Shown one piece after another: positions 41,372 through 49,478 of a stretch of DNA of 64,000 nucleotides. The notes beneath the pieces are model-generated. The model was not told the origin of the DNA, did no database searches, and saw only the letters and a program-made list of their open reading frames with translations. The stretch's first letter is position 1. Each line of letters opens with the position of its first letter. Source of the DNA: an uncultured Bacteroidia bacterium (GTDB lineage: Bacteria; Bacteroidota; Bacteroidia; Bacteroidales; UBA932); NCBI GenBank assembly GCA_902788095.1, contig CADAIT010000008.1, forward strand, positions 47,822 through 111,821. Direction: 5' to 3'. The position numbers and the translations under genes are program-made.

Positions 41372-42895
41372 TTACATGTTGAGCAGGACACTGATGTCGT
41401 AGCCGCCGTCGCCATCCATGGTGAGGAGGGTGACTTTGCCGGCGTTTGCACCTGTGACGGGTACCCAGAAGGTCAGTTTGTCGCCGTCAGATGTGGTGCC
41501 GGTGTATTTCTCTGCCATGCAGGCGGCCTCGAAATGTACGGGTACCATTGAGGTGACTCTGGACTGATAATCAGGGAGGCCACTCCAGTCGAGGGCGATG
41601 TATTCAGCCTCGTCTCTGGAAAGGTCGCATACCCAGAAGCCCTGGGCATTGGCGTCGTTGCAGGCGATTCCGTCAATGTACCAACCCTTTGCTGCAGGAT
41701 AATGTGCCGGAAGGTTGCGTACGCTTATTTCCGCCTCTTCTGGATCGAATGTGTAGAGCTTGACAGGATTGCCGTCCTGTATATAGGTGAAGGTCGCTGC
41801 GTTTGTCGCGGCACCCACCATGACCTGGTCGGATTCATAGTGCACCTCTGCGTTTTCCCTTTGTGCTATGAGTGAGCCCACCGTGGCGGTACCCTCGGAG
41901 ATAACGACATTGTAGAAGCCCATTTTGTCGGGCTCTTCCACTCCGTTGGGGTGGTGGTAGTTGCGCACTGCGTAAAGTTTGCCGGCGACGGATACAAGAC
42001 TCCAGCGGGCAGTCTCGGCAACGAGGCCTTCAGGGATGGTGAGGTCGACAAGGCTGGATGATGAGGGGAAGTATACTTTGGGTTTGTAGTACTGGTCGTC
42101 CTCGCAGATGACGCCGATGACACCGTTCTGGCCGGGAAGGATGTGATTGACCTTCTCGGAAGCGGGGATCACTTCGCTGAAGTTGAGCGAAGAACCTCCG
42201 TCGGAGATGCATATTACGCGGCCGTTCTTGCTGCCGTACTGGTCATGGAAACCACCTTCGCGGACATAAATCTTGTTGCCGATGGCAAAGAACCAGTCAT
42301 TGAGCATACTCGGAGGGTTGTAGCCGTCAGGCATTCCGTAGGGAGCTCCGTCGGAATTCTCCCATGCGTACATGGCTCCGTTGCTCTTGCGGATCAGATA
42401 TTGAGCTCCGTGGCTGTCGTGGTGGGCCTCGTTGAACTGGTCCCTGATCTGAGTGAGAGACTTCTTTACTGCGCCTTCTTCAATCTCGGCGTAGCCGGGG
42501 ATGTAGTAGTAGCAATTGGCAAGCCACAGCCAGTCGTCGCCTACGGCGAAGATGAAGTTGGGCTGGATGCGGAGGTGAGCCTGCACCTGCCTGACCACCT
42601 TCTGGACTTCTTCTCCCTCGCCCTCTTCAACCTCTATGTCGAAGGTGTATGTGACTTCGATGAATTTGCCGTCTGATGATACTTTGTAAAGAGCGTCGGC
42701 CGCGGAGTTGTCAGCTTTGGTGAAGGCTTTGGTCTCCGTCTTGTGGGCGACTGCCAGCGCCTTGGCGCCGGAAATGGATGCACTCTTTAATCTGGCACTC
42801 TGTACCCTTATCTGGCTGCCGCTTCCGTCACCAGAGCAGGAAAACAGGAATATAAGGCTCAGAATTAATGTGGACAGAACTAGAATCTTTTTCAT
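41372..42895 (-). CDS. Lipoprotein with propeller-like repeats, unknown
   Basis: 507 residues. Signal peptide with lipobox LFSC (Cys20). The mature protein repeats short strands of the type DWFFAIGNKIYVREGG, GKLYAVRNYHHPNG and NPVKLYTFDPEEAEISV, suggesting a beta-propeller; this is inference. The C-terminal DGDGGYDISVLLN is shared with the remnant downstream. It is the first gene of a five-gene operon of exported proteins; minus-strand TATCTTTG (42914-42921) lies 18 bp before its start. Confidence 0.7.
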   Translation of the reverse strand: MKKILVLSTLILSLIFLFSCSGDGSGSQIRVQSARLKSASISGAKALAVAHKTETKAFTKADNSAADALYKVSSDGKFIEVTYTFDIEVEEGEGEEVQKVVRQVQAHLRIQPNFIFAVGDDWLWLANCYYYIPGYAEIEEGAVKKSLTQIRDQFNEAHHDSHGAQYLIRKSNGAMYAWENSDGAPYGMPDGYNPPSMLNDWFFAIGNKIYVREGGFHDQYGSKNGRVICISDGGSSLNFSEVIPASEKVNHILPGQNGVIGVICEDDQYYKPKVYFPSSSSLVDLTIPEGLVAETARWSLVSVAGKLYAVRNYHHPNGVEEPDKMGFYNVVISEGTATVGSLIAQRENAEVHYESDQVMVGAATNAATFTYIQDGNPVKLYTFDPEEAEISVRNLPAHYPAAKGWYIDGIACNDANAQGFWVCDLSRDEAEYIALDWSGLPDYQSRVTSMVPVHFEAACMAEKYTGTTSDGDKLTFWVPVTGANAGKVTLLTMDGDGGYDISVLLNM

Positions 42896-43013
42896 ACGCG
42901 TATGTATTTTTTACAAAGATACGCGGCCGAGAAAACTCTCTTGTGGCGGAATCCACCACAAGACGCTGATTTATAAGGATATTTCGAAAGGAATTGATAC
43001 CTTTGCGGGTGAG
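42896..43013. promoter_or_regulatory. Divergent control region with a 25-bp palindrome
   Basis: Minus-strand TATCTTTG (42914-42921) faces the secreted-protein operon; plus-strand TACCTTTG (42998-43005) faces the sensor-kinase gene. Between them, TCTTGTGG (42939-42946) and CCACAAGA (42956-42963) are the arms of a near-perfect palindrome whose core is CGGAATCCA. Only one symmetric base pair departs from perfect symmetry besides the centre. A dimeric regulator site is the natural reading. Confidence 0.7.
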
Positions 43014-45785
43014 ATGCGCCGGCTTATCGTCATACTGCTACTCCTTCTTCCCTGCACATTATGGGCGCAGGAGCCTCGCCTTGTGAATTACAACGCGGCT
43101 GACGGGCTGCCGTCAAATGCGGTCTATGCCATCGCGCAGGATGCAGAAGGGCTGCTTTGGGTGGGGACAAGGAACGGCCTCGCCAGCTTTGACGGCGTGC
43201 ATTTCCAGCCCGGGAAAGAGTACGGCAGAGTGAATGCCCTGGCGGTGGACAAGGACGGTCGGCTGTGGATTGGGACTACGGATGGGCTCAGGGTGAGAGA
43301 TTCTTCGCCTTCGGCTCAGAATGACAGAAGGCCGGCTCAGAATGACAGGGGGGAAGGCAATATCCGCTCACTTTTGGCAGATTCAGAGGGCTATGTCTGG
43401 GCTACCGTCGGGGATACATTGCTGCTGAAACTCTCCTACAAGGATGGCATCAGGGAGGAGGCCAGATGCTGGTACGACAAGCGGGACTCTGAAGGAGATT
43501 ACCCCTATTATCAGATCTTTGAGGCCCGGGACGGAAAACTCTGGCTTGCGGGCCGGATTGTCCGTTTTCAATACGTTGAAGACAGACTCAGACCTCAGGT
43601 TGTGCATCCATTCGGCAATGGCGGATTCTGCGCCGGAAGTTTCGCAGAGGCCGGAGGCAAACTCTATGCCTTTGATGACCACACATCTCTTCTGTATACC
43701 TATGAGGGCAGAAAAGTCACTTTGCACGGCCGCCTTCCCATAGCCCATGCCCGGCTCCTTACAGACAGCAAAGGCCGCCTCTGGGCCGCCGGCTCGTATG
43801 GCATTGGGCCGGTGAATCTGGAAAAACCGGAGGATACACCTGTCTATAAAACACCATCCACAGAACTCTACTGCATCTTTGAAGACCGCCAAGGCAATAT
43901 CTGGGCGGGTGGCGACAACGGCCTTTCTGTCCTTTGTCCGGCGTTTCAGCATGTGCGGACCATATCTTCGGCCAATGTCACGGCTATCATGCAGGACAGC
44001 CGAGGAAAAATGTGGATCGGGACGGCCGAAGACAGGGTGTCGACCTTGTACGAAGACAGTGACAGAGCTGTTTACGTGGGCCTTTGGAACAACACCGGCT
44101 GGGAAGTCTGGAAAGATGGGAGGATGCATAAGAACCGTTTGAACGGTCCGCTTCCCGAGGCACAGCGCGAAGCCCGGCATTTGGACGGAGCCAACTGGAT
44201 ATCCGATTTCCTGGAAGACAGCCACGGCCGCTTCTGGGTGGTCACTTGGGAAGGCGTAGGCCTCAACGAATGGGACCGTAAAGCCCGCCGGAGCCTGCCT
44301 CCCCGTTGGCTGAGCCCGTTCCGCTATCCGTCCCCGCAAGTGGATTCCAACATCTACCTGAGTTCCAGGCTGGGAAGCCGGCTCATCGAAGACACCCAAG
44401 GAAACCTCGTATATGCCACCACCGAGGCCGGACTGAATATCATTGATTCGGAGACCGGCCTTGTGACAAAGTACTATAAAGGCAATTCGGATATTCCGGA
44501 CGATTATGTCACGGACCTCTGTCTAACTCCTGACGGCACGGTTTGGGCTTCAACCCGTGGGGGGCTGTGGAGTCCCTCCGGCAAGCAATACCTGGATGGC
44601 ATGCTGGTGCAGTCGGTGGAGGCTGATTCCGCAGGCCGCCTGTGGGCCGGAACGGAGGATGGGCTGTATTTCATTGACACCGACGGCAGCGTCGGTCGCG
44701 TTCCAAAAGAGCTGGGATTTCCCTCCGATATCTACGGAGAACACGTTTCTTGCACCCTCAGGGACGGTTCACTGTCCTTTGGAGGAGGGGGCGGAGCCGT
44801 CGTGTTCCATCCGGACAGCCTGCTTGCCATCAAGGCTGCAGGGAACCTTCCGCTGGAAGGGCTTGTACGCCACAGGTATCGCCTTAATGGTGGAGAATGG
44901 AATGACGGACGTTTTATCGGCCTGCCGGAGAATATCCGCCCGGGGCGCTATTTCCTTGAAGAGCAAAGCTCGGATATTTTCGGGAGGTGGAATCAAGGCG
45001 AGTCTGTTTCACGGATTATCCGCGTGCCTCCGCCTATATGGTTCCGCTGGCCCTTCCTGATAGGATATCTCCTGCTGCTTTCCGCCGTCATCTATATGGT
45101 GACGAAACTACGCGAGCGCAGGCTCCTCGTGAAGGAACTGGATATGAGAAACCGCCTATTCTCCATTATATCCCATGATCTCAGGGGGCCTGTTACCGGA
45201 AATTACATCTTGACACGGGAACTCTTGGAGAAAGTTGACAGCCTCTCTGGGGAGCAGTTGAAGGCAGGCCTTGCTGAGTTGTCCGGGTCGGCCGAAAACG
45301 CCTCCTCACTGCTGGAGAACCTGCTGCTGTGGTCGCTCAGCCAGAAGGGCATGCTGGAGCCCGTTATGCGTGAGGTGAATCTCCTTTCCCTGGCCAAGGA
45401 TGCCGTGGGAAGCGTCCGTGGGCAAGATATCATCGAGGTTGATATGCCCGAAAACCTGATTGTACGCACAGACCGGAACATGCTGCTTATCGTCCTCCGC
45501 AACCTGTTGGACAATGCCGTAAAGGCTTCGCAGCATTCTGACATCCCGGGGGCTCCTGTCATCCCGGTCACTCCTGTCATCCTGAGGAGCGAAGCAACGA
45601 CGGATCATCTCCATGCGCGCCGGATCGTCATACTCGATAACGGTCCCGGCCTTCGGGGAGAGAATCCCGATTGGGGCCATGGCCTCGGCCTTGTGATTAC
45701 CCGCGAACTGCTGGATAAGCTCAGCGCCAGGATGGAAATGCAAAATCGGCCCGAAGGTGGCCTTCAAATAACCATTGACCTATGA
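43014..45785 (+). CDS. Propeller-type sensor histidine kinase
   Basis: 923 residues from the ATG at 43014 (signal peptide MRRLIVILLLLLPCTLWAQ). Periplasmic Reg_prop beta-propeller blades (about 25-600; repeated LWVGTRNGLASFDG, LWIGTTDGL, IWAGGDNGLSV), a Y_Y_Y-like domain (about 620-680), one membrane helix (about 682-702), HisKA with phospho-acceptor His721 in IISHDLRGP, and HATPase (NLLDNAVKAS, DNGPGL, GHGLGLVI). Like hybrid two-component sensors but without the attached receiver and AraC domains. Two dispersed-repeat copies are inserted in frame at about residues 96-113 and 842-865. The stop overlaps the regulator start (ATGA). Confidence 0.9.
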   Translation: MRRLIVILLLLLPCTLWAQEPRLVNYNAADGLPSNAVYAIAQDAEGLLWVGTRNGLASFDGVHFQPGKEYGRVNALAVDKDGRLWIGTTDGLRVRDSSPSAQNDRRPAQNDRGEGNIRSLLADSEGYVWATVGDTLLLKLSYKDGIREEARCWYDKRDSEGDYPYYQIFEARDGKLWLAGRIVRFQYVEDRLRPQVVHPFGNGGFCAGSFAEAGGKLYAFDDHTSLLYTYEGRKVTLHGRLPIAHARLLTDSKGRLWAAGSYGIGPVNLEKPEDTPVYKTPSTELYCIFEDRQGNIWAGGDNGLSVLCPAFQHVRTISSANVTAIMQDSRGKMWIGTAEDRVSTLYEDSDRAVYVGLWNNTGWEVWKDGRMHKNRLNGPLPEAQREARHLDGANWISDFLEDSHGRFWVVTWEGVGLNEWDRKARRSLPPRWLSPFRYPSPQVDSNIYLSSRLGSRLIEDTQGNLVYATTEAGLNIIDSETGLVTKYYKGNSDIPDDYVTDLCLTPDGTVWASTRGGLWSPSGKQYLDGMLVQSVEADSAGRLWAGTEDGLYFIDTDGSVGRVPKELGFPSDIYGEHVSCTLRDGSLSFGGGGGAVVFHPDSLLAIKAAGNLPLEGLVRHRYRLNGGEWNDGRFIGLPENIRPGRYFLEEQSSDIFGRWNQGESVSRIIRVPPPIWFRWPFLIGYLLLLSAVIYMVTKLRERRLLVKELDMRNRLFSIISHDLRGPVTGNYILTRELLEKVDSLSGEQLKAGLAELSGSAENASSLLENLLLWSLSQKGMLEPVMREVNLLSLAKDAVGSVRGQDIIEVDMPENLIVRTDRNMLLIVLRNLLDNAVKASQHSDIPGAPVIPVTPVILRSEATTDHLHARRIVILDNGPGLRGENPDWGHGLGLVITRELLDKLSARMEMQNRPEGGLQITIDL
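43299..43350 (+). repeat. Dispersed repeat inside the sensor propeller
   Basis: GATTCTTCGCCTTCGGCTCA then GAATGACAG, followed by a partial second unit GGCTCAGAATGACAGG. Encoded in frame as RDSSPSAQNDRRPAQNDRG between two propeller blades. Confidence 0.8.
45538..45606 (-). repeat. Dispersed repeat inside the sensor ATPase domain, reverse orientation
   Basis: TGTCATCCTGAGGAGCGAAG (ending near 45594) is the complement of the family core and is preceded by two shortened units, CTGACATCCCGG and CCTGTCATCCCGG. Encoded in frame as SDIPGAPVIPVTPVILRSEA between the N box and G1 box. Confidence 0.75.
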
Positions 45786-46435
45786 TTCATGTTCTTCTCG
45801 TAGAAGATTCCGCCGTGTTCGTGATGGGACTCAAGTTGGCATTGCAGTCCGATGGCGGATTCGCGTCCATTGAATCCGTCGCCACTCCAGGTGCTGCCGT
45901 AGCCTTCCTCAATGCCCATCCGGGAACTGACGTTGCCGTGGTGGACATCTCCCTGGAGTCCGAGACCGACGGCCTTACGCTACTGGGGATTCTTCGTGAG
46001 GCCTTCCCCGCCGTGCGGACATTGGTGCTTTCTCACTACAAGACCCCGGCATATATCCTGAAAGCCATTTCTTCCGGGGCATCGGCCTATCTGGCCAAGG
46101 ACTCTGCGCCGGAGTCCATCGTGGAAGCCATTGCCGATGTCGCCGACGGCAAAAGCCTTTTCTTTGGAGAAACCATCGATGCCGACCGGATCACCCGCAT
46201 ATTTGGCGGACGTGAAAATCTGCTTGCCCGTAAACCGCAGGGACTGACGCCACGCGAGCTGGAAGTGCTCCAGCTCACCACCTCGGGCTACTCCAATTCA
46301 CAGATTGCATCGGCCCTGGAAATTACCCTGAACACCGTGGACAGCTACAAAGAACGCATAAAAGGGAAATTCGGCTTGGACAGCATTGTAGAGTGCGTGG
46401 CCTCCGCCGTAAAGAGTGGCCTCGTGTCTGTTTAA
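45782..46435 (+). CDS. NarL/FixJ-family response regulator
   Basis: 217 residues: receiver domain (about 1-120) with acidic pocket LLVEDS and phospho-acceptor Asp55 in VAVVDISL, the Lys in SAYLAKDSAPE, and a C-terminal LuxR-type helix-turn-helix (about 150-215) with LTPRELEVLQLTTSGYSNSQ and TVDSYKERIKGKF. Translationally coupled to the kinase by ATGA, so they form a cognate pair. LuxR-type regulators bind as dimers to inverted repeats, which fits the palindrome at 42939-42963. Confidence 0.93.
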   Translation: MIHVLLVEDSAVFVMGLKLALQSDGGFASIESVATPGAAVAFLNAHPGTDVAVVDISLESETDGLTLLGILREAFPAVRTLVLSHYKTPAYILKAISSGASAYLAKDSAPESIVEAIADVADGKSLFFGETIDADRITRIFGGRENLLARKPQGLTPRELEVLQLTTSGYSNSQIASALEITLNTVDSYKERIKGKFGLDSIVECVASAVKSGLVSV

Positions 46436-46534
46436 AATTGCACGCGTGCGAGGAGGGTTTCTTTGCGTGTAATAATTGCCTGTCTTTTAATACGCTACTT
46501 GTTTTGGTTGGATTTTAGACCAATTTTGCAGGGC

Positions 46535-47094
46535 CTACAAAATGTTTTCGTCTATGAGGAATGGTATCACACCAACATAGCTGATGCCGTCATCGTCTGT
46601 CCAGAGTTTCTGATTGCCATCCAACACGACGATTTTCTTGCCATTCTCGTTCTTCGTGGTTAATTCTACCACACCGACATCCACGGCATAACCCCGAGAG
46701 ATCGTCTGTCTGCCCATCCCCATTTAAGTCAATTATGCATTTGGAGACAGCCTTTATCGCCCCTCCGAAAACGAGTTTGAGAACTTTTTCCCCACGCGAA
46801 TTCAAAATAGGATATATCTGTTTCCAAATGGCATGATACAAACCAGTGATAGTTGATATCCCGTTGAGAGAAACGTAAATTGGCTTCAACTGAATACTCT
46901 TCATCAACGCTTTCTGGAAATTTATTAAGGAAGGCGGTTACAAGTTTGCATCCATGAAGAATGTTGAAGGCGAGGTTAAATATGTTTTCTATAGCTTTGT
47001 CGGTGGAGTCGAAGGATATCCGAGCCAAATCGAGATTCTGTCCAAGCCGGTAGGAGGAATCGGCCCATGAGGAGACGAATAACCGGGAGTGCAA
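46535..47094 (-). pseudogene. Decayed gene with frameshifts downstream of fic
   Basis: No single frame spans the region. Three overlapping minus-strand frames give protein-like stretches in order: RISFDSTDKAIENIFNLAFN, then AIKAVSKCIIDLNGDGQTDD, then LTTKNENGKKIVVLDGNQKL up to a stop at 46535. Two frame changes (near 46,870 and 46,700) would join them. The DLNGDGQTDD stretch resembles a calcium loop. Base use is more AT-rich than the neighbours. Identity unknown; decay is inference. Confidence 0.45.
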
Positions 47095-48168
47095 TCACTG
47101 CGCTCCCGGTATTTCTATCAGAACCTCCCACCAACCGTCACGTTTTCCGTTGCGGCGGGCGATGAACCCTTTTTCTTTCAGGGAGTCCATGATGCGCTTG
47201 ACGGTTCTGTCGGATTTTCCGATCTTGGCTGCTATCTCAGTTTGTTTCGCCTTGGGATTCGCTTTAAGGAGCCGTAATACTGCAAGTTCCTCCAAAGTGA
47301 CATTCAAAGTGCCATTTTGTCCCTTTGAAATGCTCGATGTGTCACTTTGAGTCGGATAGTCCACATGCAGATACCTGTTCCTGAGCTCATTGTGCTCACC
47401 AAGAATCAGATTCCGCAGAAACGCCTCCAGATACTTGCCAGTAGGGACAATTCCTTTCTCGCGATTGAAGTAGTTTGCACGTACCAGTGCATTGCGGAAG
47501 TACCAGGAGTGACTGGCAAATAGCTCATGGGAGATAGCGTATCCAAAACTGCGGAGGTACTTGATCAGGAAGACGGCCGTTGTACGCGTATTCCCTTCGC
47601 CAAAGGGGTGAATCTGCCAGATGCCCGCGATAAAAGAGCCGATATGCTTGATAGCCTCATCTGTAGAAGCGGATGCATAGTCGAACTTCCGTTCCTCGGC
47701 AAAATCGTAATTCAGTGTCTCTTTCAGGTTTTCGTAGGGGTTATACAGGACGGACGCACTGTTCAGCACCCACTCCGCTTTGGAGATGTTGTAGTCCCGA
47801 TATTTCCCGGCCAACTTGAAGATGCCCTCGAATAGCTTCCGGTGAATGCGCTGGTACTCGGCCGGGGTAAAAGAAAAGGTCTCTTCCTGCAGCAGCTCGG
47901 TAATTCTGGCAGAGACTTTATCGGCCTCCTCAGTACGCTCTTCTTCCACAGAGAGTCGTCCCTGTCTGGATTTATAGTAGGTGTCGATGAGCCCTTTTAC
48001 TTCTTCAATGGTAACATCGCCCTCGATGTGCCGCTTGGCGGTATCGATGAGGTAGGAGGATGGTTTGAGTCCGTCCACATCCTGCAGGCCAATAGCCGTT
48101 TGCCAGGCAGCAGCCTTTACGCTGCGTCCCGGCTCTCCCTGACGGATATATTCATCGAAGTTACTCAT
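47095..48168 (-). CDS. Fic-domain protein with N-terminal VbhA-like segment and C-terminal wHTH
   Basis: 357 residues. Segment AKRHIEGDVTIEEVKGLIDT (about 44-63) resembles the antitoxin helix of VbhA-like modules. The Fic domain (about 100-205) carries HPFGEGNTRTTAVF with catalytic His187. A winged helix (about 290-350: AKQTEIAAKIGKSDRTVKRI) ends the protein. Fic enzymes usually transfer AMP to target proteins; this three-part form is common in Bacteroidota, and its target is unknown. The Lys in place of the usual Ser/Thr before IEG is a deviation in the inhibitory motif. Confidence 0.88.
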   Translation of the reverse strand: MSNFDEYIRQGEPGRSVKAAAWQTAIGLQDVDGLKPSSYLIDTAKRHIEGDVTIEEVKGLIDTYYKSRQGRLSVEEERTEEADKVSARITELLQEETFSFTPAEYQRIHRKLFEGIFKLAGKYRDYNISKAEWVLNSASVLYNPYENLKETLNYDFAEERKFDYASASTDEAIKHIGSFIAGIWQIHPFGEGNTRTTAVFLIKYLRSFGYAISHELFASHSWYFRNALVRANYFNREKGIVPTGKYLEAFLRNLILGEHNELRNRYLHVDYPTQSDTSSISKGQNGTLNVTLEELAVLRLLKANPKAKQTEIAAKIGKSDRTVKRIMDSLKEKGFIARRNGKRDGWWEVLIEIPGAQ

Positions 48169-48345
48169 TCAATTCCATTTAGCTGGCAACTACAAAGATA
48201 CAAAAAAAATAGAGTAGGAAGAAAACTCACAGTAGTTGTTTTCCAATATGCATCGAACTCCTGAGAAGCGGTGCAAACGGAACGGTATTCCGGTTGATTT
48301 TAGGATAGATTCAAAAAATAATTTGGTTTATAAAATAAATCTGTT

Positions 48346-48353
48346 TATATTTG
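48346..48353 (+). promoter_or_regulatory. -7 box of the membrane protein-wHTH pair
   Basis: TATATTTG with TTTG about 21 bp upstream; the ATG at 48452 lies about 98 bp downstream. The leader holds no ORF I trust. Confidence 0.6.
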
Positions 48354-48451
48354 CAGCAGATTCCTGGCTGACCTTATCGCGAGAGGTGCGGTCGATGGAT
48401 TCAAAAATGGCCATTGCCAAACATAGAGTCAAACCAAAAAGCATTTTTGAA

Positions 48452-49057
48452 ATGGAAAATCTAAGTACCGAACAGAGTCTCCGAATCATTCGTGAGACAC
48501 TCGACAAATCTCGCCGCTCAATCGCCCGCAACTCAGGGAGACCGCTCATCTCATGGGGACTGCTTCTCATTGTCTTCTCCGTCATTATCTGGCAACTATG
48601 GGCCAGGACAGGAAGTCCCGCCTGGAATTTCCTCTGGTTCGCCATGTCCGCCATAGGGTTTATCGTACAATACTTTCTCCTTAAAGATAAAGAAAAGGTT
48701 CCCGATTCCGAAGTCGGCCGCATGCTCGGGAAGATATGGATGTGGTACGGCATCATCGCCACTGTCTTTTTCGCTTCCATCTGGCTCTGTGTCCCTATCG
48801 CCGGACATTTCGGCCTCGGAGGCATCCAAGTCAACCTGACGCTGGTCATGGTCCTTCTCCTGGGGCTTGCCGGCGCCATCTCCGGAGCGGTGCTGAAAAT
48901 TCCTTCCATGGAAATCCTCGCAGCAGTAGCAGCCATTCTCTGCAGCATGGTGGCCATCCTGGTCGATGGGCCGGCACAGATCCTGACCATCGGAATCATC
49001 GGGGTATGCGCGCTGCTTATTCCGGGTATCATCCTCCAGAGAAAATCCGCAGAGTGA
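48452..49057 (+). CDS. Four- to six-helix membrane protein, partner of a wHTH regulator
   Basis: 201 residues from the ATG at 48452 (MENLSTEQSLRIIRETLDKS); the frame is open further upstream but that part crosses the promoter. After a soluble helix there are hydrophobic segments at about 35-55, 60-80, 97-118, 125-150 and 160-185. Such proteins precede or follow a small winged-helix regulator in many Bacteroidota. Function unknown. Its stop overlaps the regulator start (TGATG). Confidence 0.75.
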   Translation: MENLSTEQSLRIIRETLDKSRRSIARNSGRPLISWGLLLIVFSVIIWQLWARTGSPAWNFLWFAMSAIGFIVQYFLLKDKEKVPDSEVGRMLGKIWMWYGIIATVFFASIWLCVPIAGHFGLGGIQVNLTLVMVLLLGLAGAISGAVLKIPSMEILAAVAAILCSMVAILVDGPAQILTIGIIGVCALLIPGIILQRKSAE

Positions 49058-49365
49058 TGGAACAGAAGCAATTCAAACCGCTCGACCCCCTGCTCCACTC
49101 GGAACTGCGGCTCGCGGTGATGTCCCTGCTGCTGGAGGTGGAAGAAGCCGACTTCGTGTACCTCAAAAAGCAGACAGACGCGACCGCAGGCAACCTGAGT
49201 GTCCAGCTGGACAAACTCTCGGGAGCAGGCTATATCGAAGTGGAGAAAACTTTCCGAGGCAAGAAGCCCTGTACGCTCTGCCGCATGACGGACAAGGGGC
49301 ACGAGGCCTTCCTCGCCTATGTCGATGCCCTGCAGTCGTATATACTCCAGGCAAACAAACAGTGA
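49057..49365 (+). CDS. Winged-helix transcriptional regulator (HTH_27, MarR-like)
   Basis: 102 residues from the ATG at 49057, overlapping the preceding stop. DPLLHSELRLAVMSLLLEVE, then FVYLKKQTDATAGNLSVQLD (recognition helix) and GYIEVEKTFRGKKPCTLCRM (wing) fit the HTH_27 family. It probably represses its own two-gene unit. The longer frame upstream is a shadow of the membrane-protein gene. Confidence 0.88.
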   Translation: MEQKQFKPLDPLLHSELRLAVMSLLLEVEEADFVYLKKQTDATAGNLSVQLDKLSGAGYIEVEKTFRGKKPCTLCRMTDKGHEAFLAYVDALQSYILQANKQ

Positions 49366-49478
49366 CCCGCTATGGACCTCCTGGTTTAGTGCTTTGGTCT
49401 CCACTTGGTACAACCTCACCAGCTCGGCGTCCGGCATCACTTTTTGTGATAACACAAAAATTGCGTAAATTGGTCCGT

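Noticed and set aside
46463-46663. Plus-strand ORF of 66 codons after the response regulator
   Set aside because: No start context or similarity; it overlaps the minus-strand protein-like fragments.
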